Shown here piece by piece: positions 1 to 5,150 of a stretch of 6,783 nucleotides of DNA (within the stretch, counting starts at the first letter, position 1; every line of letters starts with the position of its first letter). The notes below the pieces were generated by a model. It was not told the origin of the DNA. It was given only the letters and a program-made list of their open reading frames with translations, and searched no databases. A program made the translations under genes and the position numbers. Origin of the DNA: Pseudomonadota bacterium (lineage in GTDB: Bacteria > Pseudomonadota > Alphaproteobacteria > UBA8366 > GCA-2717185); assembly GCA_027619655.1 (NCBI GenBank), contig JAQCHR010000207.1, positions 1 to 6,783 of the forward strand, read 5' to 3'.

Positions 1-1
1 C

Positions 2-373
2 ACCAGCCTGCTGCCCGTCGGGGCGGTGACTGTCGACTCGTGCCATAAGCCGGACACCGCGGGGGACCGGCGCGTCCGGGACTGGTTCGGCGAAGAATCC
101 GGGACCGGCGATGACGGTCCGGCCGCGCTGGACTGTTTCGCGCTGGGGTTCGGCGACCGGTTGCGGGATCATGCGCTGACCGCGGCCCATGCGGATTTCG
201 GCACCTATACCACCCGGTCCATCCTGCAATTGAATACGCGCCAGACCGCAGCCGAGCGCCGCGCCGATATCGGCGGGTTGTTCTTCCCCAAAAGCAAGGC
301 CTGGCGCGCCATGATCTGCGCCGAAGGCGCCCGGATCATCGCGCTGGCGCTGGACGGGCTGGCGCGGCGATGA
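2..373 (+). CDS. C-terminal fragment, possibly DUF2817/M14-like metallopeptidase (5' end outside window)
   Basis: The frame is open from the left edge to a TGA at 371-373, giving 123 visible residues. A GTG at 26 could be a start, but the frame continues upstream without a stop, so I treat the gene as truncated by the window. The only recognisable piece is a D-F-G-T-Y stretch at codons 194-208, followed by R-S-I-L-Q-L-N and, near the end, a K-A-W-R-A-M segment leading into a C-terminal helix. This order resembles the C-terminal part of the DUF2817 carboxypeptidase-like (M14 clan) family. There a Glu-Phe-Gly-Thr motif supplies the general base, and a Trp-containing segment precedes a final helix. 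Here the acid is Asp, not Glu. The zinc-binding half would lie outside the window, so function is not demonstrated. The gene is 84 bp upstream of the hydrolase on the same strand and may share its transcript. Confidence 0.6.
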   Translation, partial: TSLLPVGAVTVDSCHKPDTAGDRRVRDWFGEESGTGDDGPAALDCFALGFGDRLRDHALTAAHADFGTYTTRSILQLNTRQTAAERRADIGGLFFPKSKAWRAMICAEGARIIALALDGLARR

Positions 374-447
374 GGCCCGGCGCCGCATCAGAAAAACCGT
401 GACGGCGGCGCGCCAAGCGCAATAATGCCATTCGATGGAAACGAAGC

Positions 448-451
448 GAGG
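448..451 (+). promoter_or_regulatory. Ribosome binding site deciding the hydrolase start
   Basis: GAGG with a 6-nt spacer to the ATG at 458. The alternative ATG at 425 is preceded by AAGCGCAATA, which has no purine-rich match, so this site favours the shorter protein. Confidence 0.6.
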
Positions 452-457
452 TTCCCC

Positions 458-1324
458 ATGTCCCAGGCCGTCTACCGCGATTTCGATGCCGAAGCGATGG
501 AGATGCAGTATAACCCGCGCCGGACGGTGGACGGGGTCGACGGCATCGTCGCCGAATGGGCCGCGCGCAGCAAAACCTTTACCGACAGCCATGATTGCGT
601 GCTGGACATTGCCTATGGCGACCGGCCGGAAGAAAAACTGGACGTATACAGACCGGCTGCTTCCAATGCGCCGGTATTGATCTTCATTCACGGCGGCTAC
701 TGGCGGGCGCTCGACAAGCAGCCCTTCGCCTTCATGTGCGAAGCGCTAGTCGATGCGGGGGCGCTGGTCGTGTCGATCAACTACACGCTCTGCCCCGCCG
801 TGACGCTGGATGAAATCGTCCGCCAGTGCCGCGCCGCCTGCGCCTGGGTCCGGCGCAATATCGCGGATCACGGCGGTGACCCCGGCCGCATCCACGTGAC
901 CGGTCATTCCGCCGGCGGCCACCTGACCGCCATGATGGCGGCGACCGACTGGCCCGGTTTCGCGGCGGACCTGCCGGCCGATCTGCTGCAGAGCGCGAGC
1001 CCGCTGAGCGGGTTGTTCGACCTGGCGCCAATCCTGCAGACCAGTATCAATGCCGATGTCCGGATGGACCCCGCCGCCGCAACCCGGAACAGCCCGCAGG
1101 CCCTGAAGCCGGCGCATGACATGCCGATGACGGTCGCGGTCGGCGGGGCGGAAAGCGATGAATTCCGCCGCCAGTCGAAGGAGTTCGCCGAATACTGGGG
1201 CCGCAGCCTTAGCCGGATCGACTATCTGGAAACCCCGGGCGAGAACCATTTCACCATCATCGACGGCATCGCCTGCGCCGGCAGCCCGATCACCCGTGCC
1301 CTGCTGGGCCATATGGGGCTTTAG
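458..1324 (+). CDS. Alpha/beta hydrolase, kynurenine formamidase (arylformamidase)-like
   Basis: This is a soluble serine hydrolase of about 288 residues, the usual size for this family. From the ATG at 458, an H-G-G-Y-W oxyanion-hole motif lies at residues 78-82. The nucleophile elbow G-H-S-A-G-G has Ser151. A G-A-E-S-D-E-F segment holds the likely acid (Glu232 or Asp234), followed by E-F-R-R-Q-S. The catalytic His264 is in N-H-F. HGGYW, the elbow and the E-F-R-R-Q-S segment together are typical of the esterase/arylformamidase group, which hydrolyses N-formylkynurenine or small esters and amides. No other kynurenine-pathway gene is visible, so the substrate is open. I chose the start at 458 because GAGG (448-451) sits 6 nt before it; an in-frame ATG at 425 adds 11 residues but has no convincing ribosome binding site. 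No signal peptide or membrane segment is seen, so it should be cytoplasmic. It converges on the HxlR gene with a 9-bp gap. Confidence 0.9.
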   Translation: MSQAVYRDFDAEAMEMQYNPRRTVDGVDGIVAEWAARSKTFTDSHDCVLDIAYGDRPEEKLDVYRPAASNAPVLIFIHGGYWRALDKQPFAFMCEALVDAGALVVSINYTLCPAVTLDEIVRQCRAACAWVRRNIADHGGDPGRIHVTGHSAGGHLTAMMAATDWPGFAADLPADLLQSASPLSGLFDLAPILQTSINADVRMDPAAATRNSPQALKPAHDMPMTVAVGGAESDEFRRQSKEFAEYWGRSLSRIDYLETPGENHFTIIDGIACAGSPITRALLGHMGL

Positions 1325-1333
1325 CCCGGCGGC

Positions 1334-1744
1334 TCAGTCCTCGTTCTCTTCCCCCGCCGGGCCCGGCGCGAAGAAATCCGGCGTCGCGTCGAAGAACCAG
1401 TCGGGCGGCGTCCAGGTATCCGCGACATGCGCCTGCCCCCAGCGGCACATAGACTGCATGACCGGCAGCAATTCGGCGCCGCGCCGCGTCAGCCGGTATT
1501 CGTAGCGCGGCGGACGGTCCGAATAGCGCTCGCGCGTAATAACGCCAAGCCCGTCCAGCCGTTTCAGCCGGTCCGCCAGGATGTTGCTGGGAATGCCCTC
1601 CGGCGATTCCTGGAACGCGCCAAAGCGGCGTTTCCCGGCCATCAGGTCGCGGATGACCAGCAACGTCCATTTGTCGCCGAAAAGGTCGAGCAGGGACGAA
1701 AGCGGACAGGCGGAACGCTTGAAGGACAGCTTGTCGTCAGTCAT
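1334..1744 (-). CDS. HxlR-family winged helix-turn-helix transcriptional regulator
   Basis: The 136-residue protein matches the HxlR family along its length. It has the N-terminal C-P motif (Cys13), then G-D-K-W-T-L-L-V-I-R-D-L (residues 23-34) and R-R-F-G-A-F. The recognition part includes I-P-S-N-I-L-A-D-R-L-K-R-L. The wing has R-P-P-R-Y-E-Y-R-L-T-R-R-G, and the dimerisation helix ends in M-C-R-W-G. The acidic tail (about residues 112-136) is a little longer than in the smallest members. In characterised relatives (YodB, HypR) the Cys in the C-P motif senses quinones, aldehydes or other electrophiles; HxlR itself activates formaldehyde assimilation genes in Bacillus subtilis. Cys13 is present and a second Cys is at 100, so thiol-based sensing is possible but inferred. 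The gene is divergent from the GFA gene across a 122-bp AT-rich spacer with paired inverted repeats, so it probably controls both. The ATG is preceded only by a weak GGGA. Confidence 0.93.
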   Translation of the reverse strand: MTDDKLSFKRSACPLSSLLDLFGDKWTLLVIRDLMAGKRRFGAFQESPEGIPSNILADRLKRLDGLGVITRERYSDRPPRYEYRLTRRGAELLPVMQSMCRWGQAHVADTWTPPDWFFDATPDFFAPGPAGEENED

Positions 1745-1773
1745 CGATCCCGGGATCCGGCCATAACAATCTT

Positions 1774-1796
1774 GTCACTTGCATAATAAAAGTAAC
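1774..1796. promoter_or_regulatory. Putative HxlR operator 1 (inverted repeat)
   Basis: GTCACTT (1774-1780), a 9-nt spacer, and AAGTAAC (1790-1796) form an imperfect inverted repeat with 6 of 7 positions matching. It has the same architecture as the repeat at 1810-1832 and lies 29 bp upstream of the HxlR start codon. The ACTT...AAGT polarity resembles the TACT-N7-AGTA operator described for YodB, an HxlR-family repressor, but with a longer spacer. The assignment to this HxlR protein is inferred from adjacency. Confidence 0.6.
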
Positions 1797-1809
1797 CATG
1801 CAGAATATA

Positions 1810-1832
1810 GTTACTTGTGATTTTAAAGTTAC
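1810..1832. promoter_or_regulatory. Putative HxlR operator 2 (inverted repeat)
   Basis: GTTACTT (1810-1816), a 9-nt spacer, and AAGTTAC (1826-1832) repeat the layout of operator 1 exactly 36 bp downstream. The left arm also forms a perfect 7-bp inverted repeat with the right arm of operator 1 (AAGTAAC at 1790-1796, spacer of 13). The site ends 34 bp before the GFA start codon and overlaps the weak candidate -35 box TTTAAA (1822-1827). Binding here would therefore block transcription of the GFA gene. Confidence 0.6.
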
Positions 1833-1850
1833 CTGAATTCGAAACATTAT
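1822..1850 (+). promoter_or_regulatory. Candidate promoter of the GFA-family gene
   Basis: TTTAAA (1822-1827) and CATTAT (1845-1850) are separated by 17 bp, each matching 4 of 6 consensus positions. The pair is weak but lies in the AT-rich spacer, 16 bp ahead of the start codon, and overlaps operator 2. That short distance would leave only a brief leader. I found no convincing -35/-10 pair for the divergent HxlR gene. Confidence 0.3.
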
Positions 1851-1866
1851 GACAGGATGAAAAACC

Positions 1867-2298
1867 ATGAGCGAATCCCGGAACATCCACAGCGGAAGCT
1901 GCCTGTGCGGCGCCGTGAAGTACACCATAACCGGTGACGTGATAATGGCCGGCCATTGCCATTGCGTCGATTGCCGCAAGTCCTCCGGTACCGGCCATGT
2001 GACGCTGGCGATGTTCCGCGCGGATGCCTATAAAATCGACGGTAAGCTGACGGAATACAGCAGCCTGGCGGACAGCGGTTCGACCGTCACACGATCCTTC
2101 TGCCCGACCTGCGGCAGCCGCCTGTTCGGGCAGAACGGCGGCTTTCCGGGAATGCGGGCCGTCAATGTCGGAACACTCGACGATCCCGGTTTTGTCCAGC
2201 CGCAGTTCCGGGTCTATACCAAGCATCATCTGGATTGGGACACGATGGATCCGGCGATCCCCGGCTTCCCTGAAATGCCGCCGCGCGAAAAGGGCTGA
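1867..2298 (+). CDS. GFA-family (Gfa/CENP-V fold) zinc protein
   Basis: The 143-residue protein has the complete cysteine pattern of the family. C-L-C-G (Cys12, Cys14) pairs with F-C-P-T-C-G (Cys79, Cys82) in the structural zinc site, and C-H-C-V-D-C-R-K (Cys31, Cys33, Cys36) forms the second, functional site. Length and spacing are normal. The founding member, Gfa of Paracoccus denitrificans, was described as speeding formation of S-hydroxymethylglutathione from formaldehyde and glutathione. Many relatives have no proven activity, so formaldehyde is only one possible substrate. The start at 1867 is preceded by AGGA (1854-1857) with a 9-nt spacer. The gene is divergent from an HxlR regulator and shares a spacer with paired inverted repeats, which fits induction by an aldehyde or other electrophile. 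Its 3' end converges on the SDR gene, and its stop codon lies inside a hairpin arm. Confidence 0.9.
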   Translation: MSESRNIHSGSCLCGAVKYTITGDVIMAGHCHCVDCRKSSGTGHVTLAMFRADAYKIDGKLTEYSSLADSGSTVTRSFCPTCGSRLFGQNGGFPGMRAVNVGTLDDPGFVQPQFRVYTKHHLDWDTMDPAIPGFPEMPPREKG

Positions 2299-2326
2299 CG
2301 CACCGCTACCGGCAGCGGACGTCAGC
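2294..2326. terminator. Hairpin between convergent genes, holding both stop codons
   Basis: GCTGACG (2294-2300) pairs perfectly with CGTCAGC (2320-2326), and inside it CCGCT (2303-2307) pairs with AGCGG (2314-2318). The TGA of the GFA gene is in the left arm, and the TGA of the SDR gene, read on the other strand, is in the right arm. On the minus strand the stem is followed by CCTTTT, a short T-run expected of an intrinsic terminator for the SDR operon. On the plus strand no T-run follows, so termination in that direction is less certain. Confidence 0.55.
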
Positions 2327-3050
2327 TGAAATGCATCGCCCCGTTGATATCCAGCACCGCGCCCGAAATATAGTTCGCGGCGGGCGACACGAGAAACGCC
2401 AGCGGACCGGCGATTTCCGAGGCTTCGGCCATGCGCTTCATCGGGAAATTTTCCGGGCCGAAGTTTTCGCCCTGGGTCATCGGCGTCGCCACCGGCCCCG
2501 GCGCCACGGCGTTGACCTGCACGTTATGCGCGGCGCCTTTCTTGGCCAGCCAGCGGACATAGGCATGGATGCCGCCCTTCGACATCACGTAATGCGGCGT
2601 CGCCCTTACCCCGCCAAGCCGCCCGGCGATGGACCCGATCAGGGCGATCTTTCCCAATTTGCGCGCGATCATGCCGGGCATGAAGGCGCGGCACAGGTTG
2701 ATCGGCCCCTGCAGGTTGATATTGAAGACCCGGGCCGCGACATCGTCCCAGCCGTCATCGTCCCAGTCGTCGAACGGGCAGATCGCCGCGCAGTCGATCA
2801 GGGCGTCCACATCCCCGCAATCCGCCGCCCAGGCTTCGACCGCGCCCCGGTCGGTCACATCCAGCGCCGTCGCCACCGAGGCCCGCCCCTGCCCGCGCAG
2901 GAAATCCGCCAGCGGTTCCGGCGCCCGCAGGTCGGAGACCATGACATCGGCGCCCATTTCCGCGACGAGCCGCGCGCATTCCGCCCCGATTCCGCCCCCG
3001 GCGCCGGAAATCGCGACCGTCCGGCCCGAGAGATCGAATTGACTGACCAT
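2322..3050 (-). CDS. SDR-family NAD(P)-dependent oxidoreductase
   Basis: This 242-residue protein is a classical short-chain dehydrogenase/reductase. The Rossmann glycine motif S-G-A-G-G-G-I-G has Gly16, Gly20 and Gly22. Asp40 at the end of beta-2 suggests preference for NAD(H) over NADP(H). D-V-T at 64-66 contacts adenine. The catalytic tetrad is Asn112, Ser140, Tyr154 and Lys158 (Y-V-M-S-K), and P-G-P-V-A-T-P follows at 184-190. The usual N-N-A-G motif reads D-C-A-A (86-89), a variant worth noting though all catalytic residues remain. Such enzymes interconvert alcohols and ketones or reduce oxo groups; the substrate cannot be read from the sequence. The C-terminal I-S-G-A-V-L-D-I-N-G is typical. 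The gene lies 14 bp downstream of the ParB-like gene on the same strand and should share its transcript. A purine-rich AAGGGG lies about 9 nt before the ATG. Confidence 0.93.
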   Translation of the reverse strand: MVSQFDLSGRTVAISGAGGGIGAECARLVAEMGADVMVSDLRAPEPLADFLRGQGRASVATALDVTDRGAVEAWAADCGDVDALIDCAAICPFDDWDDDGWDDVAARVFNINLQGPINLCRAFMPGMIARKLGKIALIGSIAGRLGGVRATPHYVMSKGGIHAYVRWLAKKGAAHNVQVNAVAPGPVATPMTQGENFGPENFPMKRMAEASEIAGPLAFLVSPAANYISGAVLDINGAMHFS

Positions 3051-3064
3051 ACCCTGTTTCCCCT

Positions 3065-3316
3065 TCAGAATTTTCCCTCACCGACGATGAAGGCGTCGAT
3101 TTCTGCCTCGCCCAGCAACCGCACCGCTTCGATTCGGTGCGCGCCATTGACCACGACGAAGGTCCGCTTCTTGTCGCGCCGGACCTGGATCGGCACCTTC
3201 TGGCCTTCCTCCAGGATTTCCTCCGCCAGCGCCGCCACCTTGTCCGCATCGATTTCGTTGCGCCGCTTCACCGGAATATAGAGTTCCGACAGGTCCACTT
3301 TCACGGGTTTCAGCAT
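3065..3316 (-). CDS. Small stand-alone ParB/sulfiredoxin-like domain protein
   Basis: The 83-residue protein consists almost entirely of one ParB N-terminal/sulfiredoxin-type domain. It has an N-terminal strand (V-D-L-S-E-L-Y-I-P), a helix with D-K-V-A-A-L-A-E-E-I-L-E-E-G, then V-P-I-Q-V-R. The signature G-A-H-R is at 58-61, followed by I-E-A-V-R-L-L-G. ParB proteins use G-x-H-R-x-x-A (box II) for CTP binding. Sulfiredoxins have G-C-H-R with a catalytic Cys; this protein has Ala there, so sulfiredoxin activity is unlikely. There is no DNA-binding helix-turn-helix or C-terminal dimerisation domain, so it is not a chromosome partition protein. I chose the ATG at 3316 because TCCTC (3324-3328) reads as GAGGA on the coding strand with a 7-nt spacer. 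The frame is open upstream to 3643, but that part reads through the divergent promoter region and is not protein-like. It is the first gene of an operon with the SDR gene; its role there is unknown. Confidence 0.85.
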   Translation of the reverse strand: MLKPVKVDLSELYIPVKRRNEIDADKVAALAEEILEEGQKVPIQVRRDKKRTFVVVNGAHRIEAVRLLGEAEIDAFIVGEGKF

Positions 3317-3323
3317 GACCGGT

Positions 3324-3328
3324 TCCTC
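3324..3328 (-). promoter_or_regulatory. Ribosome binding site deciding the ParB-like start
   Basis: GAGGA on the minus strand, 7 nt before the ATG at 3316. It supports the 83-residue protein over the 192-residue reading that begins at 3643. Confidence 0.6.
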
Positions 3329-3350
3329 GCGATTTGTGTTCAGCAGGGGG

Positions 3351-3379
3351 ATGACACGCCGTCGCAACAGCCAAGTCAA
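3351..3379 (-). promoter_or_regulatory. Candidate promoter of the ParB-like/SDR operon
   Basis: On the minus strand TTGACT (3379-3374, 5 of 6 consensus positions) is followed after 17 bp by TGTCAT (3356-3351, 4 of 6). The pair lies 35 bp from the start codon of the ParB-like gene, with its ribosome binding site between. It sits in the 180-bp divergent spacer (3317-3496), whose other half should hold the promoter of the first aldolase gene; I could not place that one convincingly. Confidence 0.4.
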
Positions 3380-3496
3380 ACCGAATATGCCTGCGGGTCC
3401 ATCGTAACAGTTGGCGGCGGCGCTTTCACCGGTTAGCCTGTCGCGCCATGCGGGCAACGAAACACATCGCGCGCGCGATAATGGAGGGAAAACAGA

Positions 3497-4285
3497 ATGA
3501 CAATAACACCCAATCACGCCAAGGAACGCCTGAAACAGGGCAAGACATCGCTGGGATTCCAGATCCGCCGCCTGTATGGCCCGGACATCGTCCGGATCGC
3601 CAAGGCCTGCGATTACGACCATCTGTTCATCGACATGGAACACGGCGCCATGGACCTGGAAACCGCATCACAGATGTGCGTTTCCGCGCTGGACGCGGGA
3701 ATCACCCCGCTGGTCCGGGTACCCGGCCATGAGCATTTCCACGCCGCGCGCATCCTCGACAACGGCGCCATGGGCGTCATCATCCCCCATGTCAGCACGG
3801 TGGAGGAAGCCAAGCGCGCGGTCAGCCAGTGCAAGTTCCCGCCGGTCGGCCACCGGTCCTTTGGCGGGCCGCTGCCGCAGCTGGGATTCGAGGCCCTGCC
3901 CGTGGCGGAGATCGGCACGATTTCCAATGAGAACACGCTGCTGATCATCATGCTGGAAACGCCGGAAGGCATCGCCAATGCAGACGCCATCGCGGCGCTG
4001 GACGGGGTCGACATGCTGCATGTCGGCTGCAACGACCTGGCGGCGGAAATGGGGCTGCACGGCCAGTTCGGCCATCCCGACGTCGTCGCCGCGGTCGGCA
4101 AGGCCATCGCGGCGGCCCAGAAGCATGGCAAGTTCGCCGGGCTGGGCGGTGTCGGCGACGAGGAACTGACGAAGAAATACGTCGATATGGGCATGCGCTT
4201 CCTGAGTGCCGGCGCGGATTTCGGCTTCATGATGGCGGGCGCCAAGGCGCGCAGCAAATTCCTGCGCGGACTCGGCCATAACTAG
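3497..4285 (+). CDS. HpcH/HpaI-family class II aldolase, copy 1
   Basis: This 262-residue TIM-barrel protein matches the metal-dependent pyruvate aldolases of the HpcH/HpaI family (HpaI, GarL and RhmA are characterised members). Visible signatures are D-M-E-H with the catalytic base His49, L-V-R-V-P with substrate-binding Arg74, G-A-M-G-V-I-I-P (90-97), P-P-V-G-H-R (115-120), and the metal ligands Glu154 (L-E-T-P) and Asp180 (C-N-D-L). Family members split or form 2-oxo-4-hydroxy acids, giving pyruvate (or a related oxoacid) plus an aldehyde; the substrate here is unknown. The residue two before the metal Glu is Met, where HpaI has Gln. GGAGGG (3483-3488) lies 8 nt before the ATG, a strong ribosome binding site. 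The gene is divergent from the ParB-like/SDR operon and 67 bp upstream of a close paralogue on the same strand. No signal peptide is seen, so it should be cytoplasmic. Confidence 0.92.
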   Translation: MTITPNHAKERLKQGKTSLGFQIRRLYGPDIVRIAKACDYDHLFIDMEHGAMDLETASQMCVSALDAGITPLVRVPGHEHFHAARILDNGAMGVIIPHVSTVEEAKRAVSQCKFPPVGHRSFGGPLPQLGFEALPVAEIGTISNENTLLIIMLETPEGIANADAIAALDGVDMLHVGCNDLAAEMGLHGQFGHPDVVAAVGKAIAAAQKHGKFAGLGGVGDEELTKKYVDMGMRFLSAGADFGFMMAGAKARSKFLRGLGHN

Positions 4286-4299
4286 AAACTGACAATTTA

Positions 4300-4329
4300 C
4301 CGCCGGGCTGTTTTGAACCGGTCCGGCGG
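4300..4329 (+). other. Hairpin between the two aldolase genes
   Basis: CCGCCGG (4300-4306) pairs perfectly with CCGGCGG (4323-4329) around a 16-nt loop. No T-run follows; GTTATCCTGG comes next, then the ribosome binding site of the second gene. It could stabilise or process the upstream message, or reduce read-through between the two aldolase genes. In GC-rich DNA a 7-bp stem can arise by chance. Confidence 0.35.
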
Positions 4330-4352
4330 CGTTATCCTGGGGGGATAGACCA

Positions 4353-5135
4353 ATGACCATCCTGAAGAACCACACGAAGGAAAAACTCGCCGCCGGCGGC
4401 CTCGCGCTCGGAATCGGGCTGCGCCAGGCGCGCCATGTGGATATCGCGACCATCGCCAAGACCTGCGGCTATGACTGGCTGTTCGTCGACATGGAACACA
4501 GCTCGCTGGACCTCGATACCGCCTCGCAGATATGCATGGCCGGGCTGCATGCCGGCGTCACGCCCTTCGTGCGCGTGCCGGGGCCGCAGCATTTCCATGC
4601 CTCGCGCATCCTCGACACCGGCGCCATGGGCATCATCGTGCCGCATGTGGAATCCGTGGCGGAGGCCCGCCAGGCGGTCGACAACTGCAAATACCCACCC
4701 ATCGGCCACCGCTCCTATGGCGGCACCGTGCCGCAGGTCAGCTTCACCGCGCTGGGCAATGTGAAGCACCAGGAGGTCGTGAACGAACAGACCATGGTCG
4801 TGGTCATGGTCGAATCGCCGAAGGCCGTGGACGATATCGACGCCATCGCCGCGGTCGAAGGCATCGACGTGCTGCTGATCGGCACCAATGACCTGTCCAA
4901 CGAAATGGGCGTGCCCGGCGATTACACCCACCCGAAGATCGTGCATGCCTATGACGCGGTCTGCGGCGCGGCGAAGAAGCACGGCATCACCGCCGCGATG
5001 GGCGGCATCTATGACGAGGAACTGGTGAAGCAGTATGTCGCCAAGGGCATCCGCATGATCCTCGGCGGATCCGATCTCAGCTTCCTGATGAAGGCGGCGA
5101 GCGACCGCAGCAAGTTCCTGCGCACGCTGGAATAG
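4353..5135 (+). CDS. HpcH/HpaI-family class II aldolase, copy 2
   Basis: The 260-residue protein aligns without a gap to copy 1; I count about 134 identical residues of 260 (51%). Its key residues fall at the same numbers: His49 (D-M-E-H), Arg74 (F-V-R-V-P), G-A-M-G-I-I-V-P (90-97), P-P-I-G-H-R (115-120), Glu154 (V-E-S-P) and Asp180 (T-N-D-L). It should therefore be an active metal-dependent aldolase of the same fold. Differences cluster in residues 21-30 and 130-160 and in the helices near 198-215, so the copies may differ in aldehyde specificity or form a mixed oligomer; this is inference. GGGGGGA (4339-4345) lies 7 nt before the ATG, giving the gene its own ribosome binding site. A 9-bp tandem repeat duplicates its last codons and stop. 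It converges on the lipoprotein gene with a 15-bp gap. Confidence 0.92.
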   Translation: MTILKNHTKEKLAAGGLALGIGLRQARHVDIATIAKTCGYDWLFVDMEHSSLDLDTASQICMAGLHAGVTPFVRVPGPQHFHASRILDTGAMGIIVPHVESVAEARQAVDNCKYPPIGHRSYGGTVPQVSFTALGNVKHQEVVNEQTMVVVMVESPKAVDDIDAIAAVEGIDVLLIGTNDLSNEMGVPGDYTHPKIVHAYDAVCGAAKKHGITAAMGGIYDEELVKQYVAKGIRMILGGSDLSFLMKAASDRSKFLRTLE

Positions 5136-5144
5136 CTGGAATAG
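5127..5144 (+). repeat. 9-bp tandem duplication doubling the stop codon
   Basis: CTGGAATAG at 5127-5135 is repeated exactly at 5136-5144. The first copy encodes Leu-Glu-stop at the end of the second aldolase; the second is in frame and supplies a back-up Leu-Glu-stop. It looks like a recent slippage duplication or a tolerated double stop. Confidence 0.8.
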
Positions 5145-5150
5145 AAGGGG

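Noticed and set aside
425..457. Alternative ATG of the hydrolase
   Set aside because: No ribosome binding site precedes it, and the extra 11 residues do not look like part of the family's N-terminus.
1355..1368. Perfect 14-bp palindrome near the hxlR-type 3' end
   Set aside because: It lies in Gly/Pro/Ala codons made only of G and C, where such palindromes arise easily. No T-run follows in either direction, so I do not call it a terminator.
2331..3281. 316-residue plus-strand open frame opposite the SDR and ParB-like genes
   Set aside because: It is rich in His, Arg and Pro with no domain pattern, and lies antisense to two clear gene families. It is a GC-driven shadow.
3411..3438. TTGGCG...TTAGCC as a promoter for the first aldolase
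   Set aside because: The spacing is acceptable (16 bp), but TTAGCC matches the -10 consensus poorly, so it is not convincing.
3317..3643. N-terminal extension of the ParB-like protein from 3643
   Set aside because: It crosses the divergent promoter region and the start of the aldolase gene, shows no domain, and a good ribosome binding site supports the start at 3316.
3668..4459. Long minus-strand frames opposite the two aldolases
   Set aside because: Both aldolases show full catalytic motifs on the plus strand; the antisense reading is His/Asp/Arg-rich and has no family signature.
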